From positions 186,001-250,000 of the forward strand of contig JABLXK010000004.1 in the NCBI GenBank assembly GCA_013178095.1: DNA of 64,000 nucleotides, in the 5' to 3' direction. A program made the translations under genes and the position numbers. The stretch is from Anaerolineae bacterium. GTDB taxonomy: Bacteria > Chloroflexota > Anaerolineae > Anaerolineales > Anaerolineaceae. Below the pieces are notes generated by a model that ran no database searches, was not told where the DNA came from, and saw only the letters and a list, made by a program, of their open reading frames with translations. Positions 34,258-43,599 of this stretch are shown here, one piece after another. Every line of letters starts with the position of its first letter. The stretch's first letter is position 1.

Positions 34258-37052
34258 TTGTCCATGAATTTTTGCACGTAGATATACAGCACCAATCCAA
34301 ATATGATCTCCCCCAACAGCGTGATCACTAGAATGTTGGCGTAGCCGCTGAAACCTGCGCGGGTGGACGGGCCGGTGAAATCCAAAATCTGCCAAAAGGC
34401 GGTCAACAGGCCGCCCGCGACAATTCCCGCGCTGATGAAAGCGCGGCTGCGGATCTTCCCGAGCGCGTCGGAGTTGTAAAAAAATATAATCCCGCTGCCC
34501 CAGGCCAGCAGGCTGGTCAGCAGCCATTCGAACAATTTACTGTTGGTTTTTAGCGGCTCAACCGGTTTGGTCTCCTCCACCGCCGGAGCGCTGGCGGCTT
34601 CTCCACCGTCCTCTTCTGTAGGTATCGGGGTTGGATTGATCGCGCTGATCTGCGCGCCTTGACCGCTGGAGATATTGAGCACCAATATTTGGGAATTCAT
34701 GGCCGGTTCGCTGGTAGCGCGGATCTCGTGCATCCCTTCACTTTGAAGTTTGATGAAAGCCCGCGCGATGCCACCGACCGTTGTCGTTTCAATTTGCTGA
34801 ATGGTGACGTTCTCGCCCTGCTGGCTCAGAATGAACCGCACCACCGTCCCATCCGGCACAGGGTGCCCGTTATGATCCAGGATAACGCCCGTCCGCACCG
34901 GCAGGTTGTCGCCCAGGTTGTAAACCTTTTCCGGCGGCTCTTCGGTGGTCTGCGCGGTTGCCTGTTTGCCGCTCGCCCCGGCTGTCTCGTCCACTTGCAG
35001 CGCGATGATCTGGTTTTCCTTCGGCGATGTGGCAGTGATCAGGTCATAGGCCACCCCGGGGATGGATACGGGCGAGCTGCCAATCGGGTTGATTTCCTGG
35101 AACAGGATGCGGGCCGCCACTTCGATGAAAGCCGGTAGTTTGCTATAGAGCCCGTAATAAGCCGTGAAGGCCGAGATATCCGTGGCGTCGAAATAATACG
35201 GAGCATTCAGCGCGAAGACAATCACTTTCTTATTGCGGATGGTTTCGATCTTTTCTTTGATCAGATTCTCCAGCGCACCGGCGCCCGCACGGTTGGAATC
35301 GTTATCCTGCACCAGAAAGATCACCCAATCCGCGCGCGAAAGGTTGGTTTCCAGCTCTACCCGGTTAAATGGGTTGTCGATGAAGTCCTGCAAATCCGTG
35401 AATGTATATGAAGTGAACTGGTTTTCATAAACCTGCGCGCTGCCGGAAGGCCCGTAGAGTTTCAGGATCGCTTTTTGCAGGCTGTCCACCGCCACGATAT
35501 TTTGCACCTGGCAGGTGGAACACTGGCTGGTGCTGACAGTGTCGGTGAAGATGATTAGCTTGTCGCCGTAATTGGGCGCATCAGTTAATGTGCTGTTCAA
35601 CTCATCCGCGCTGGGGCTGATTAAAGTAGCGCTGGCGCTGGCCACATCGAAAGCCAATGTATTCTGAACACCGACATCGACCAGGCGGAAATCGTCCGAA
35701 ACCACTTTTTTGATGTCGAATTCGGGATACAGTTCATATTTCAAAGTCAGAATGCGCAGCACCGATGCGTCCACCCTGGCAGCAAAAGCCTGGTCTTCGC
35801 GGTATTTTTGGTTGAATAGATCAATGGTTTTCTTGTATGTTTCAAACCGGTCTTTATCGCCCGATGATACGAATTGGTCCATATACAGCAGGTCATTCCC
35901 GGCCAGAAAAGCGTTGCGCGCCACCTGGCGGGCGTCGAAAGTCTGGCCGCCGGTGCTGAAGAATTTTTTAACCGCTTCCGCCCCCAGGTCTTCGCTGACC
36001 AGAATGCCGCTGTTCTTGCGCCAACTGGAAAATTCAGACAGGTTCATTAACAAGTCAACTGCCGTCTGATCGAAACTGACCGGTTTGGTGGTGGCGCGAA
36101 TATTTCCCTGGAATCCCTGGTAGCGAATGTGATTCAGCAGCAATCCTTCGACAATGATTGCAGGGTCAGCAGCTTTGATATCGGTCACCTGGAAAAACGG
36201 CGCCAGCTCGATCAACTTCAACTGATCCAGCGATTTGCGCACCGTTGCCACTTCCTGTTCCGGCAGCCTGTCCGAGCTGCCCCTGCCGGGAAAATTGCGG
36301 GCAATGATCGCCAGGCGGTTGCTGCTGCCGGTGTGCAGCCCCTCGATGTACGCCTTTCCCATTTCGCCCACCCAAAATGTATCCCCGCCGAATGTGCGCA
36401 CGCTCAGGTCGTCGCCGCTTGCGGTATACGCGTTTTCGGCAATATCCAGCGATGGGCCAAGCAGCAGGTTGATCCCCAGGGTAGCCAGTTCCCTGCCCAG
36501 GATCGTTCCGGCTTTTTCAGATAGGGAAGTATCCCAACTGGCCCCCAGCGCCATCTGCGAAGGGATGGGCGTCAGGCCGTTGATGATCTGATCGGACGGG
36601 TAGGAATCGCCGCTTTGCTGGATGCCAATGAAGAGCGGTATAAAATCATTGATTGCCGAACCTTCGCCGGACGGGATCATCTCATCTTTTGCCTGCCATT
36701 CGACGTTTTGCAGCCCGGAGATCAGGTTGTAAGCCGCCGAAACGGTCCCTTCGGGGCCGGAAAAATTGTCATGATCCTTGCGCAGGACCACACCGCCCAC
36801 CTGATAGCGAGTGATCAATTCATAGATTTGGGAATCCGGATTGATGTCCCGGCCATCAAACGTGATCAGGAAAAGTTGGCCGACTTTCTCTTCAGGGGAC
36901 AGGCGCGCAAGCATACTGACCGCTTTTTGGTAAGCAATAGAATATTCACCGTTATCCTGAGCGTATCCTGTGGAAAACGTGAACAGTGGCAATATGCACG
37001 ACAAAATCAGGATTGCGGCTGCAATCCCGCGCGTCTTCTTCTCCATACGCAC
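34254..37052 (-). CDS. Large exported GH3 (NagZ-like) protein with altered catalytic loop and C-terminal membrane helices
   Basis: This 932-residue protein has a signal peptide (about residues 1-31), a glycoside hydrolase family 3 N-terminal barrel (about 50-400), a second alpha/beta domain (about 470-650), a beta-sandwich domain (about 715-795, NGHPVPDGTVVRF), a Pro/Glu linker and three membrane helices near the C-terminus. In NagZ the acid loop is K-H-F-P-G-H-G-D-T; here it is RNFPGRGSSD, so the His general acid is missing, while the nucleophile segment SEDLG keeps its Asp. It could be an inactive sugar-binding protein or use another acid. It converges on the Ser/Thr kinase gene, with overlapping stop codons. 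Confidence 0.8.
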   Translation of the reverse strand: MRMEKKTRGIAAAILILSCILPLFTFSTGYAQDNGEYSIAYQKAVSMLARLSPEEKVGQLFLITFDGRDINPDSQIYELITRYQVGGVVLRKDHDNFSGPEGTVSAAYNLISGLQNVEWQAKDEMIPSGEGSAINDFIPLFIGIQQSGDSYPSDQIINGLTPIPSQMALGASWDTSLSEKAGTILGRELATLGINLLLGPSLDIAENAYTASGDDLSVRTFGGDTFWVGEMGKAYIEGLHTGSSNRLAIIARNFPGRGSSDRLPEQEVATVRKSLDQLKLIELAPFFQVTDIKAADPAIIVEGLLLNHIRYQGFQGNIRATTKPVSFDQTAVDLLMNLSEFSSWRKNSGILVSEDLGAEAVKKFFSTGGQTFDARQVARNAFLAGNDLLYMDQFVSSGDKDRFETYKKTIDLFNQKYREDQAFAARVDASVLRILTLKYELYPEFDIKKVVSDDFRLVDVGVQNTLAFDVASASATLISPSADELNSTLTDAPNYGDKLIIFTDTVSTSQCSTCQVQNIVAVDSLQKAILKLYGPSGSAQVYENQFTSYTFTDLQDFIDNPFNRVELETNLSRADWVIFLVQDNDSNRAGAGALENLIKEKIETIRNKKVIVFALNAPYYFDATDISAFTAYYGLYSKLPAFIEVAARILFQEINPIGSSPVSIPGVAYDLITATSPKENQIIALQVDETAGASGKQATAQTTEEPPEKVYNLGDNLPVRTGVILDHNGHPVPDGTVVRFILSQQGENVTIQQIETTTVGGIARAFIKLQSEGMHEIRATSEPAMNSQILVLNISSGQGAQISAINPTPIPTEEDGGEAASAPAVEETKPVEPLKTNSKLFEWLLTSLLAWGSGIIFFYNSDALGKIRSRAFISAGIVAGGLLTAFWQILDFTGPSTRAGFSGYANILVITLLGEIIFGLVLYIYVQKFMDN

Positions 37053-37079
37053 TTAATCATACTAAAGAAATCAGGATAA

Positions 37080-37838
37080 TCAATGAAAATGAGCTAACAA
37101 TTCCAACATTGCCTTTGGATCATCCGTGATCAAGCCGTCAATTCCCCAGTTAAAAAACAGTTCAGCTTCTGCGATTTCATTCACGGTCCAGGTGTTCACC
37201 CGCCTGCCCCGTTTGTGCTCGTCTTTCAGATATTTCTCTGTAATATAGCTTTTGTGCGGGTGAATGTATTGCGGAGACAAGCGCGCCAAAACCGGAGAAG
37301 CCAACATCCGCCACGCGATGCCCTCATCCACAAGCAAGGCTGTTTTGGCAGCGGGAAGCAATTTTTTAATCCGCAGCAAATTTAACGGTTGAAAAGAAGA
37401 GAAAATCAGCGAATCCAGGTTGTTCATTTTTCTCGCCAGCTCAGCCACGCGCTTTGGAAGCGCATCGAACGGGGTGCTGTAATTCTTAAGTTCAACGTTG
37501 ATCAGCATCTTTCCTTTGAACTCATCCAGAACTGCCTCTAAAGTTGGGATTCCCTCGCCGCGGAATTCATCCGAGAATCGCTGGCCGGCGTCGTATTGCC
37601 GGATTTGGGAAAGGCTCATCCCGCCCACCTTGCCGTGCCCGTCGGTAGTGCGGTCGAGCGTGTCATCGTGGATCACCACCGGAACGCCATCGCCAGTCAG
37701 CATGGTATCCAGCTCGAAAGCCGGCGTTCCCATAGAATACGCCAACCGAAAAGCAGCCAGCGTGTTTTCCGGTGCATACCTGGATGCGCCGCGGTGGGCG
37801 TAAATGATGGGGCTGGCAAACTGATCGATCAGATGCAT
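37080..37838 (-). CDS. Glycerophosphodiester phosphodiesterase
   Basis: This 252-residue cytoplasmic enzyme of the GDPD family hydrolyses glycerophosphodiesters to glycerol 3-phosphate and an alcohol. It has IYAHRGASRYAPENT near the N-terminus with catalytic His and Arg, then FELDTMLTGDGVPVVIHDDTLDRTT (given in part) where the first E-x-D binds metal and the second His is catalytic, and WTVNE near the C-terminus. There is no signal peptide. It follows 27 bp upstream of, and on the same strand as, the GH3-like gene. Confidence 0.93.
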   Translation of the reverse strand: MHLIDQFASPIIYAHRGASRYAPENTLAAFRLAYSMGTPAFELDTMLTGDGVPVVIHDDTLDRTTDGHGKVGGMSLSQIRQYDAGQRFSDEFRGEGIPTLEAVLDEFKGKMLINVELKNYSTPFDALPKRVAELARKMNNLDSLIFSSFQPLNLLRIKKLLPAAKTALLVDEGIAWRMLASPVLARLSPQYIHPHKSYITEKYLKDEHKRGRRVNTWTVNEIAEAELFFNWGIDGLITDDPKAMLELLAHFH

Positions 37839-37900
37839 TCTTCTACCTTACTTAATGATCATTTTATTTCAAACCATAAAAACTGTACAAGTTAAAATGT

Positions 37901-39643
37901 CTATGCGCAACTTAAGGGCTGCCGTTTGAGTTGCATGTCGCGGATGTTCAATTGGATGTACTGCCTGCCGGCATAAGTGTTGGTCTCGTAAGAATACAAG
38001 ATATCCACCCGATCGCCGATCTTGCACTGCGTTCCCAGCCCGCCGAACGAAAAAGCAATGGCATCCAGGATGACCGGTGCGTGGGTGTGGTGATCCAGCC
38101 GATCTTTTGGATCCGACAAGCGTAATTTCAGGTGATCGTTGCTCCTGCCCACCAGGCGTATCTGGCGGATTTCCACATTCCGCGATATGAACAACGGTTC
38201 GGGATTCCCCATTCCGGTCGGTTCCAGTTCGCGCAAGTGTTTCAGCAAAGAGGGGTGGAGCTCATTCAGCGTGATTTCCATTTCAGCCTCCAGCCAGGGC
38301 GTCAATTCCTTGCCGGCTAATTCGCGCGCTGCAATTCCCTCAAGGCGTTCTTTAAGGGCTGCCAGGTTCTCCTTGCGAACGGTCAGGCCGGCCGCCATGG
38401 CATGCCCGCCGTGCTGTACGAGCAGGTCCATGCACTCATCCAACGCTGAAGTAATGTTCATCTCAGGGATGCTGCGGCAGGATGCTCGAATCACCTGGTC
38501 TTTTTCCACGCCGATCACCGAAGGGCGGTAATAGCTCTCCGCCAGCTTGGATGCCGCCAGACCGATCACGCCCTCATTGAATTCCTCGCGCGCATACAGG
38601 ATCAACCATTGACCGCTGACAGAATCATAATTTTCTTCGACCACCTGCTGGATTTGGCGGGTGATAGTGCGTCGGTTCTGGTTCTCGGCATCCAATTCCA
38701 GCGCAAGTTTCCCGGCGGTTTGCATATCTTCAGCCATCAACAGGTTGAACGCTTTCGCCGCCGAGCTTAACCTGCCGGCTGCATTCAGGCGCGGGCCGAG
38801 CATGAAGCCGATGTGCTGGGAATTTAATTCGCTCACCGGAACACCGCTGACGTTCGCCAAAGCCAGGATTCCCGGCCGCGGGTTCTGGCGCATGATCTGC
38901 AGTCCCTTACGCACCATCATGCGGTTCTCCCCGATGATGGGGGCCAGATCAGCCACCGTGCCCAACGCCACCAGGTCGAGCCATCGTTCGCACGCCACTC
39001 CCTCCAGCGGAGACCTTTTCAGCAGCGCCTCAGCCAGCTTGTAAGCAATGCCCACCCCCGCCAGGTCTTTATTCGGATAGCAGTCTCCCTCCCGCTTCGG
39101 GCAAATCACAGCCTCCGCCGCCGGCAGTCTTTCCAGGGGTTGGTGATGATCCGTGATCACCGTCTTGATACCGTGCTGGCTGGCGATTTCGACCTCCCTC
39201 AAAGAACGCACGCCGCAGTCCACCGTGATGACCAGGCTGGGCGACAAAGCCAATACTTCGTTGAGCGCATCTGTCGAAAAGCCGTAACCTTCCTCAAAGC
39301 GGTTGGGGATGTACATGCGCACGTCTGCGCCGTATAGCTGGAAAAGTTGCACCAGCAGGACTGTCGAGGTGACGCCGTCGACGTCGTAATCGCCGAAAAC
39401 AACGATCCTGCCGCCCTCCCCCATAACCCGGCCGATCGTTTCCACTGCCGTTTCCATATCGAGCATGGTTTCAGGGGTGTAGCGCGGCTGCTCCGCGTTC
39501 AGGAATTCGTCTGCTTGAGCCGGTGTGCCGATTCCGCGGTTGAAGAGAATCTGGCGGAATAAACACGGATAATCAGCCAATGCTTCATTTACTGATTGTG
39601 GAATTTTGGCGGGAGTGATCCACTTCTTCTGGATGGATTTCAT
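37901..39643 (-). CDS. recJ: Single-stranded-DNA-specific exonuclease RecJ
   Basis: This 580-residue cytoplasmic DHH-family nuclease degrades single-stranded DNA 5' to 3' in recombination and repair. It has VVFGDYDVDGVTST (near residue 78), VITVDCGVR, TDHHQP (DHH), GVGIAYKL and the DHHA1 motif HGGHAMAAGLT, then the C-terminal OB fold. The length is typical of the short RecJ form. It is 19 bp from the alr gene and on the same strand. Confidence 0.96.
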   Translation of the reverse strand: MKSIQKKWITPAKIPQSVNEALADYPCLFRQILFNRGIGTPAQADEFLNAEQPRYTPETMLDMETAVETIGRVMGEGGRIVVFGDYDVDGVTSTVLLVQLFQLYGADVRMYIPNRFEEGYGFSTDALNEVLALSPSLVITVDCGVRSLREVEIASQHGIKTVITDHHQPLERLPAAEAVICPKREGDCYPNKDLAGVGIAYKLAEALLKRSPLEGVACERWLDLVALGTVADLAPIIGENRMMVRKGLQIMRQNPRPGILALANVSGVPVSELNSQHIGFMLGPRLNAAGRLSSAAKAFNLLMAEDMQTAGKLALELDAENQNRRTITRQIQQVVEENYDSVSGQWLILYAREEFNEGVIGLAASKLAESYYRPSVIGVEKDQVIRASCRSIPEMNITSALDECMDLLVQHGGHAMAAGLTVRKENLAALKERLEGIAARELAGKELTPWLEAEMEITLNELHPSLLKHLRELEPTGMGNPEPLFISRNVEIRQIRLVGRSNDHLKLRLSDPKDRLDHHTHAPVILDAIAFSFGGLGTQCKIGDRVDILYSYETNTYAGRQYIQLNIRDMQLKRQPLSCA

Positions 39644-39662
39644 CGATGAATGGTCACATTTC

Positions 39663-40778
39663 TTATTTGTTTAGATAATAGCGCGGCATGCGAGCGGCCA
39701 AACCGCAGATCACTTCATAATTGATTGTGCCCCAATCGTCCGCAATATCCGTCGCGGATATTTCATTTCCATTTTGCTTGCCTATGATGATCACCTCATC
39801 CCCAATCTGAGCCTCCGGCAATTCGTCCAGTTGCACCATGCATTGATCCATGCAAACGCTGCCGATGATGTTGATCTTTTTTCCACGGATCAACACCTGG
39901 TTGCCCGGCCGGCGGCGCAAGCCATCCCCGTACCCCACGGCAATCACACCAATGCGTTCTTCCTTGCTGGTGAAATACTTGAAACCATAACTGACGCCGT
40001 GCCCGGCCGGCAGAGTTTTTATGGATATCAGGCGGGTTTTCCATGCAAGCGCCGGCTGCAATCCCTCGTTAAGCGCAACTTCATGCGATGGCGGCAGCCC
40101 GTATAAGGCAATACCTGCGCGCACCATGTTGAAACGCGCGTCCGGATATACCAGCGCGCCGGCGGAATTGGATGCATGTAAAATGGGTGGCCGGATGCCC
40201 TTCTTATCCACCATCTCAACGATTCGGTTGAATTGATCGAGCTGCTGAGCGGTATAAGGTTTGCCGGGTTCATCGGCGCAGGCAAAATGCGTGAACATCC
40301 CTTCCATTTCGAGAGACGGGTTTTCATTGATAAAGGAAACAAATGCCTCGGCCTGGTCGGCGCGGATACCCAGGCGCCCCATGCCGGTATCGATCTTGGC
40401 GTGGATGATCAATTTTTCACCCAGGTTCGCAGCCTGTTCGGCATACGCCCGCACCACATCGAAATCGTACGCGTTCAATGTCACATTGGCTTTGATGGCG
40501 TGCGCCACCCGCAATGGTGAGGTGTAACCCAGCACCAGTATGCGGCTTTTGATGCCGGCTTCGCGCAGCAGTAATGCTTCTTCGATTCTGGCAACTCCCA
40601 GCCATTCCGCGCCGGCAGAAACAAAACAGGCAGCTACTTTTTCAAGCCCGTGCCCATACGCATTGGCTTTCACCACCGGCATCACCATGCTGCCGGAAAT
40701 TTCTTTGATGATTTGGTAATTTTTTCGTAATATGGATAAATCGATTTCCAGCCAGGTGCCAAAATTATCGCTATTCAT
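39663..40778 (-). CDS. alr: Alanine racemase
   Basis: This 371-residue PLP enzyme interconverts L- and D-alanine for peptidoglycan. VVKANAYGHG near residue 34 has the PLP Lys; the second catalytic Tyr lies in GVSYG, and VCMDQCMV and the C-terminal barrel are as expected. It is a standard length. The gene heads the leftward alr-recJ unit and is divergent from tgt across 71 bp. Confidence 0.97.
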   Translation of the reverse strand: MNSDNFGTWLEIDLSILRKNYQIIKEISGSMVMPVVKANAYGHGLEKVAACFVSAGAEWLGVARIEEALLLREAGIKSRILVLGYTSPLRVAHAIKANVTLNAYDFDVVRAYAEQAANLGEKLIIHAKIDTGMGRLGIRADQAEAFVSFINENPSLEMEGMFTHFACADEPGKPYTAQQLDQFNRIVEMVDKKGIRPPILHASNSAGALVYPDARFNMVRAGIALYGLPPSHEVALNEGLQPALAWKTRLISIKTLPAGHGVSYGFKYFTSKEERIGVIAVGYGDGLRRRPGNQVLIRGKKINIIGSVCMDQCMVQLDELPEAQIGDEVIIIGKQNGNEISATDIADDWGTINYEVICGLAARMPRYYLNK

Positions 40779-40836
40779 GCGACCAAGTATAAACAGTTTT
40801 CAGACAGTTTTCAATCAGACTTTTGTGAGGATAGAA

Positions 40837-40842
40837 TATAAT
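40837..40842 (+). promoter_or_regulatory. -10 element of tgt (leaderless)
   Basis: A perfect TATAAT ends seven bases before the tgt ATG at 40850, with no ribosome site. The spacing is the same as that of the glucokinase gene. Confidence 0.5.
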
Positions 40843-40849
40843 CCATTCC

Positions 40850-41995
40850 ATGTGGAACACACCCGAAAAACCACAAGACAATTTTTCATTCGAGCTCATC
40901 GCTGAAGATGGCGATGCGCGCGCCGGCATCCTCCGTACGCCGCATGGCGAAATCCGGACTCCAATTTTTATGCCGGTCGGTACGCAAGCCACTGTAAAGG
41001 CCGTTACGCCGGCTCAATTGGAAGAGATTAGGGTTCAAATCCTGCTCTCCAACACCTATCATTTATATTTGCGCCCGGGGGCGGACACGGTGGCCGCTAT
41101 GGGCGGATTGCATCGCTTTATGCAATGGCCGAAACCGATCCTGACGGATTCCGGCGGTTTCCAGGTGTTCTCGCTCGGGCCGCTGCGCCGGATCGATGAA
41201 GATGGGGTCACTTTTAAAAGCCACATTGACGGCTCCACCCATCGCTTCACGCCCGAATCTGCTATTGCCATTGAAGAAAAACTGGGCGCCGACATCATCA
41301 TGGCATTTGATGAATGCTCCGATCCGTTGGATAAAACTTATGCAATCCAGGCGCTCGAGCGCACCCACCGCTGGGCTGAGCGCTGCCTGAAGGCTAAGAC
41401 CCGTCCCGACCAGGCCTTATTCGGTATCGTGCAGGGCGGAATTTTCGAGGATCTGCGCCAGGCTTCTGCCCGGCGCTTGTCGTCGCTGGATTTCCCGGGC
41501 TATGCCATCGGCGGGCTTTCGGTTGGAGAAAGCAAGATGGATATGTTGAAAAGCATCGAGGTTGTCAATGGAATCCTCCCCAGACAAAAACCGCGGTACC
41601 TGATGGGCGTAGGCACGCCTTTCGACTTGCTGGAGGGTATCCGGCGCGGCGTGGACATGTTCGATTGCGTCCTTCCCACACGCCTGGCGCGCCACCATGC
41701 GGCTCAAACCATGTGCGGCCGTTTGAATTTGGCGAATTCCGCTTTCAGTCTGGATGAACGCCCAATTGATGAAAAATGCGGCTGCTACACCTGCGCCCAT
41801 TTCAGCCGCGCCTACCTGCGCCATCTGGTCGTTGCCAAAGAGATGCTGGCAGCCACCCTGCTTTCGATCCACAATATTTACACGTTGGTAGAATTGAGCC
41901 AACAGATCCGTCAAAGCATCATCGAAAAACGCTTCAACGAATTCAGCAGCCATGTGTTAACCAACTTGAATCTAAATGTGAGCGATCAATCATGA
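40850..41995 (+). CDS. tgt: tRNA-guanine transglycosylase (queuine tRNA-ribosyltransferase)
   Basis: This 381-residue enzyme exchanges guanine 34 of tRNA(Asp, Asn, His, Tyr) for preQ1. It has NTYHLYLRPG, TDSGGFQVFSL with the catalytic general-base Asp, FDCVLPTRLARH with the nucleophile Asp, and the zinc site CGCYTCAHF followed by a distal His. The start is the ATG immediately downstream of a TATAAT. Its stop overlaps the uppP start by ATGA, so the two are coupled. Confidence 0.97.
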   Translation: MWNTPEKPQDNFSFELIAEDGDARAGILRTPHGEIRTPIFMPVGTQATVKAVTPAQLEEIRVQILLSNTYHLYLRPGADTVAAMGGLHRFMQWPKPILTDSGGFQVFSLGPLRRIDEDGVTFKSHIDGSTHRFTPESAIAIEEKLGADIIMAFDECSDPLDKTYAIQALERTHRWAERCLKAKTRPDQALFGIVQGGIFEDLRQASARRLSSLDFPGYAIGGLSVGESKMDMLKSIEVVNGILPRQKPRYLMGVGTPFDLLEGIRRGVDMFDCVLPTRLARHHAAQTMCGRLNLANSAFSLDERPIDEKCGCYTCAHFSRAYLRHLVVAKEMLAATLLSIHNIYTLVELSQQIRQSIIEKRFNEFSSHVLTNLNLNVSDQS

Positions 41996-43527
41996 CTTTT
42001 CTCCAATCCATCATTCTCGGCATCGTCCAGGGAATCACCGAATTCCTGCCAATCTCCAGCACAGGGCACCTGGTGCTGATTCCTTATCTGCTCAACTGGC
42101 GCATCCCCGAGGATCAACTCTTTCCATTCGACGTGCTGGTGCAAATGGGAACATTTGCAGCCTTGTTGTATTACTACCGCGAGGATGTATGGATCATATT
42201 GAAAGCGGTGCTAAAAGGCATCATTTCCCGTAAACCCTTCGCTGAATTGGAAGCCCGTATTGGCTGGTTAACATTATTGGCTTCCGTTCCTGCCGGTTTT
42301 TTCGGGATTGCTTTCCGCAAGGCAATCAAAACCACTTTTGTTAATCCGGCTTTGACAGCCGTGTTTTTATTTATCACCGCTGCGCTGCTGGTCGCGGCAG
42401 AAGCATTCAGTAAAAGAAATCGCGAAATTGAAGCGTTGAATTGGAAAGACGCGCTCTGGATTGGCTGTTTTCAGGCGCTCTCGCTGCTTCCCGGCATCTC
42501 GCGCTCAGGCAGCACCATCACCGGCGGCATGACCCGCAATCTGAATCGAAAAACCGCCGGGCAATTTTCCTTTCTGATGGCCCTGCCGGCATTGGGCGGC
42601 GCCGGTTTTGTCGGAATCGTTGAAATGCTGGCTCTTCCCGATACGAAGAGTTTCCTGCCGGTCATGGCAACTGGTTTTCTGGTGGCAGGCGTGGTAGGGT
42701 TTTTCGCCATCTCCTGGTTGATGAAATACATCACCAATCATTCGCTGCTGCCGTTTGCCGGGTATTGTCTGTTGCTGGGCGCCGGAAGCCTGCTCTTGTT
42801 ATCACTCAATCCGCAAAGCGCACTCAACGCAACCGTCTCGAATGATGCAAATAACAAAGCAATCTACCAGGTGGATTTCCAGCCCGATTTGGAGTGGCTG
42901 CTGCCGGTGATGAACAACTGCCAGCAGGAGCTGCCCGAACTGGAGTTTATTTACCAGCCGGCAGCTTCCATCAGCGCCGCCGGTAGTTCTCAGGATGTGT
43001 ACTTTTCATACGGCCTTCCTGAGGGGAATCCTCAATTTGTCTACCAGATCGGGGAAGACCATTTGGAACTGGTGATCCATCCGTCCAATACTTTGCAGCA
43101 GGTGCCCTTGCCGGCGGTTGATGCGCTTTTCGCCGGGAGAATTTCCAACTGGCAGAATTTGGCTGAATCCTGCGCAGAATGTTTTTCAAACCCCGACTCC
43201 GCCCCCAACCTCAGTATCGTCATTTGGACGTTGCCGGAAGATTCTCTCCCCGGCAGCCAGTTCAGAAGCGGTTATCTGAACTCCCCGGTTTCTTCTCTGT
43301 CGAAAATTGCGCCCAATTCCAGGTTGCTGCGGCAAATGATCGCGTCGGATGTCAATGCCCTCGGGTTCTTGCCTGCCGGTTGGGTGGATGGGTCCGTAAA
43401 AACCCTGGCTATCAGCGCCGATAATTGGTCCCCTCCGGCATTTCCCATCGTTGCCGTCACCTCCGCGCAGCCGGATCAAAATCTCAGCCGTTGGTTGGCT
43501 TGTGTTCAAAAATCGACCCCCCGTTAG
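41992..43527 (+). CDS. uppP: Undecaprenyl diphosphatase fused to a PstS-like binding domain
   Basis: This 511-residue protein has a full UppP/BacA core (residues about 1-272): QGITEFLPISSTGH near 13 and LPGISRSGST (166-175) are the two active-site motifs, with about seven to eight hydrophobic segments. UppP cores end near residue 270; here about 240 more residues follow, without a membrane helix. That part looks like a type 2 periplasmic binding fold of the phosphate-binding PstS kind (VDALFAGRISNWQNL and NALGFLPAGWVDGSVKTL). UppP releases phosphate outside the membrane, so a phosphate-binding tail is meaningful. The start at 41992 (ATGA with tgt) is preferred over an open frame that runs back inside tgt. 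Confidence 0.88.
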   Translation: MTFLQSIILGIVQGITEFLPISSTGHLVLIPYLLNWRIPEDQLFPFDVLVQMGTFAALLYYYREDVWIILKAVLKGIISRKPFAELEARIGWLTLLASVPAGFFGIAFRKAIKTTFVNPALTAVFLFITAALLVAAEAFSKRNREIEALNWKDALWIGCFQALSLLPGISRSGSTITGGMTRNLNRKTAGQFSFLMALPALGGAGFVGIVEMLALPDTKSFLPVMATGFLVAGVVGFFAISWLMKYITNHSLLPFAGYCLLLGAGSLLLLSLNPQSALNATVSNDANNKAIYQVDFQPDLEWLLPVMNNCQQELPELEFIYQPAASISAAGSSQDVYFSYGLPEGNPQFVYQIGEDHLELVIHPSNTLQQVPLPAVDALFAGRISNWQNLAESCAECFSNPDSAPNLSIVIWTLPEDSLPGSQFRSGYLNSPVSSLSKIAPNSRLLRQMIASDVNALGFLPAGWVDGSVKTLAISADNWSPPAFPIVAVTSAQPDQNLSRWLACVQKSTPR

Positions 43528-43599
43528 TGTTTCGGCTTTTCATTTTTTAATATAAAATAATCTAACGCGCGAGGGGATAATCCTCGGAGGAGAAAGATC

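Noticed and set aside
33403-34527. 374-codon frame antisense to the Ser/Thr kinase gene
   Set aside because: The kinase frame carries all catalytic motifs; the antisense product has no recognisable feature.
41776-41991. Upstream extension of the UppP frame inside tgt
   Set aside because: It overlaps the conserved end of tgt; the ATGA overlap at 41992 gives the family-typical N-terminus.
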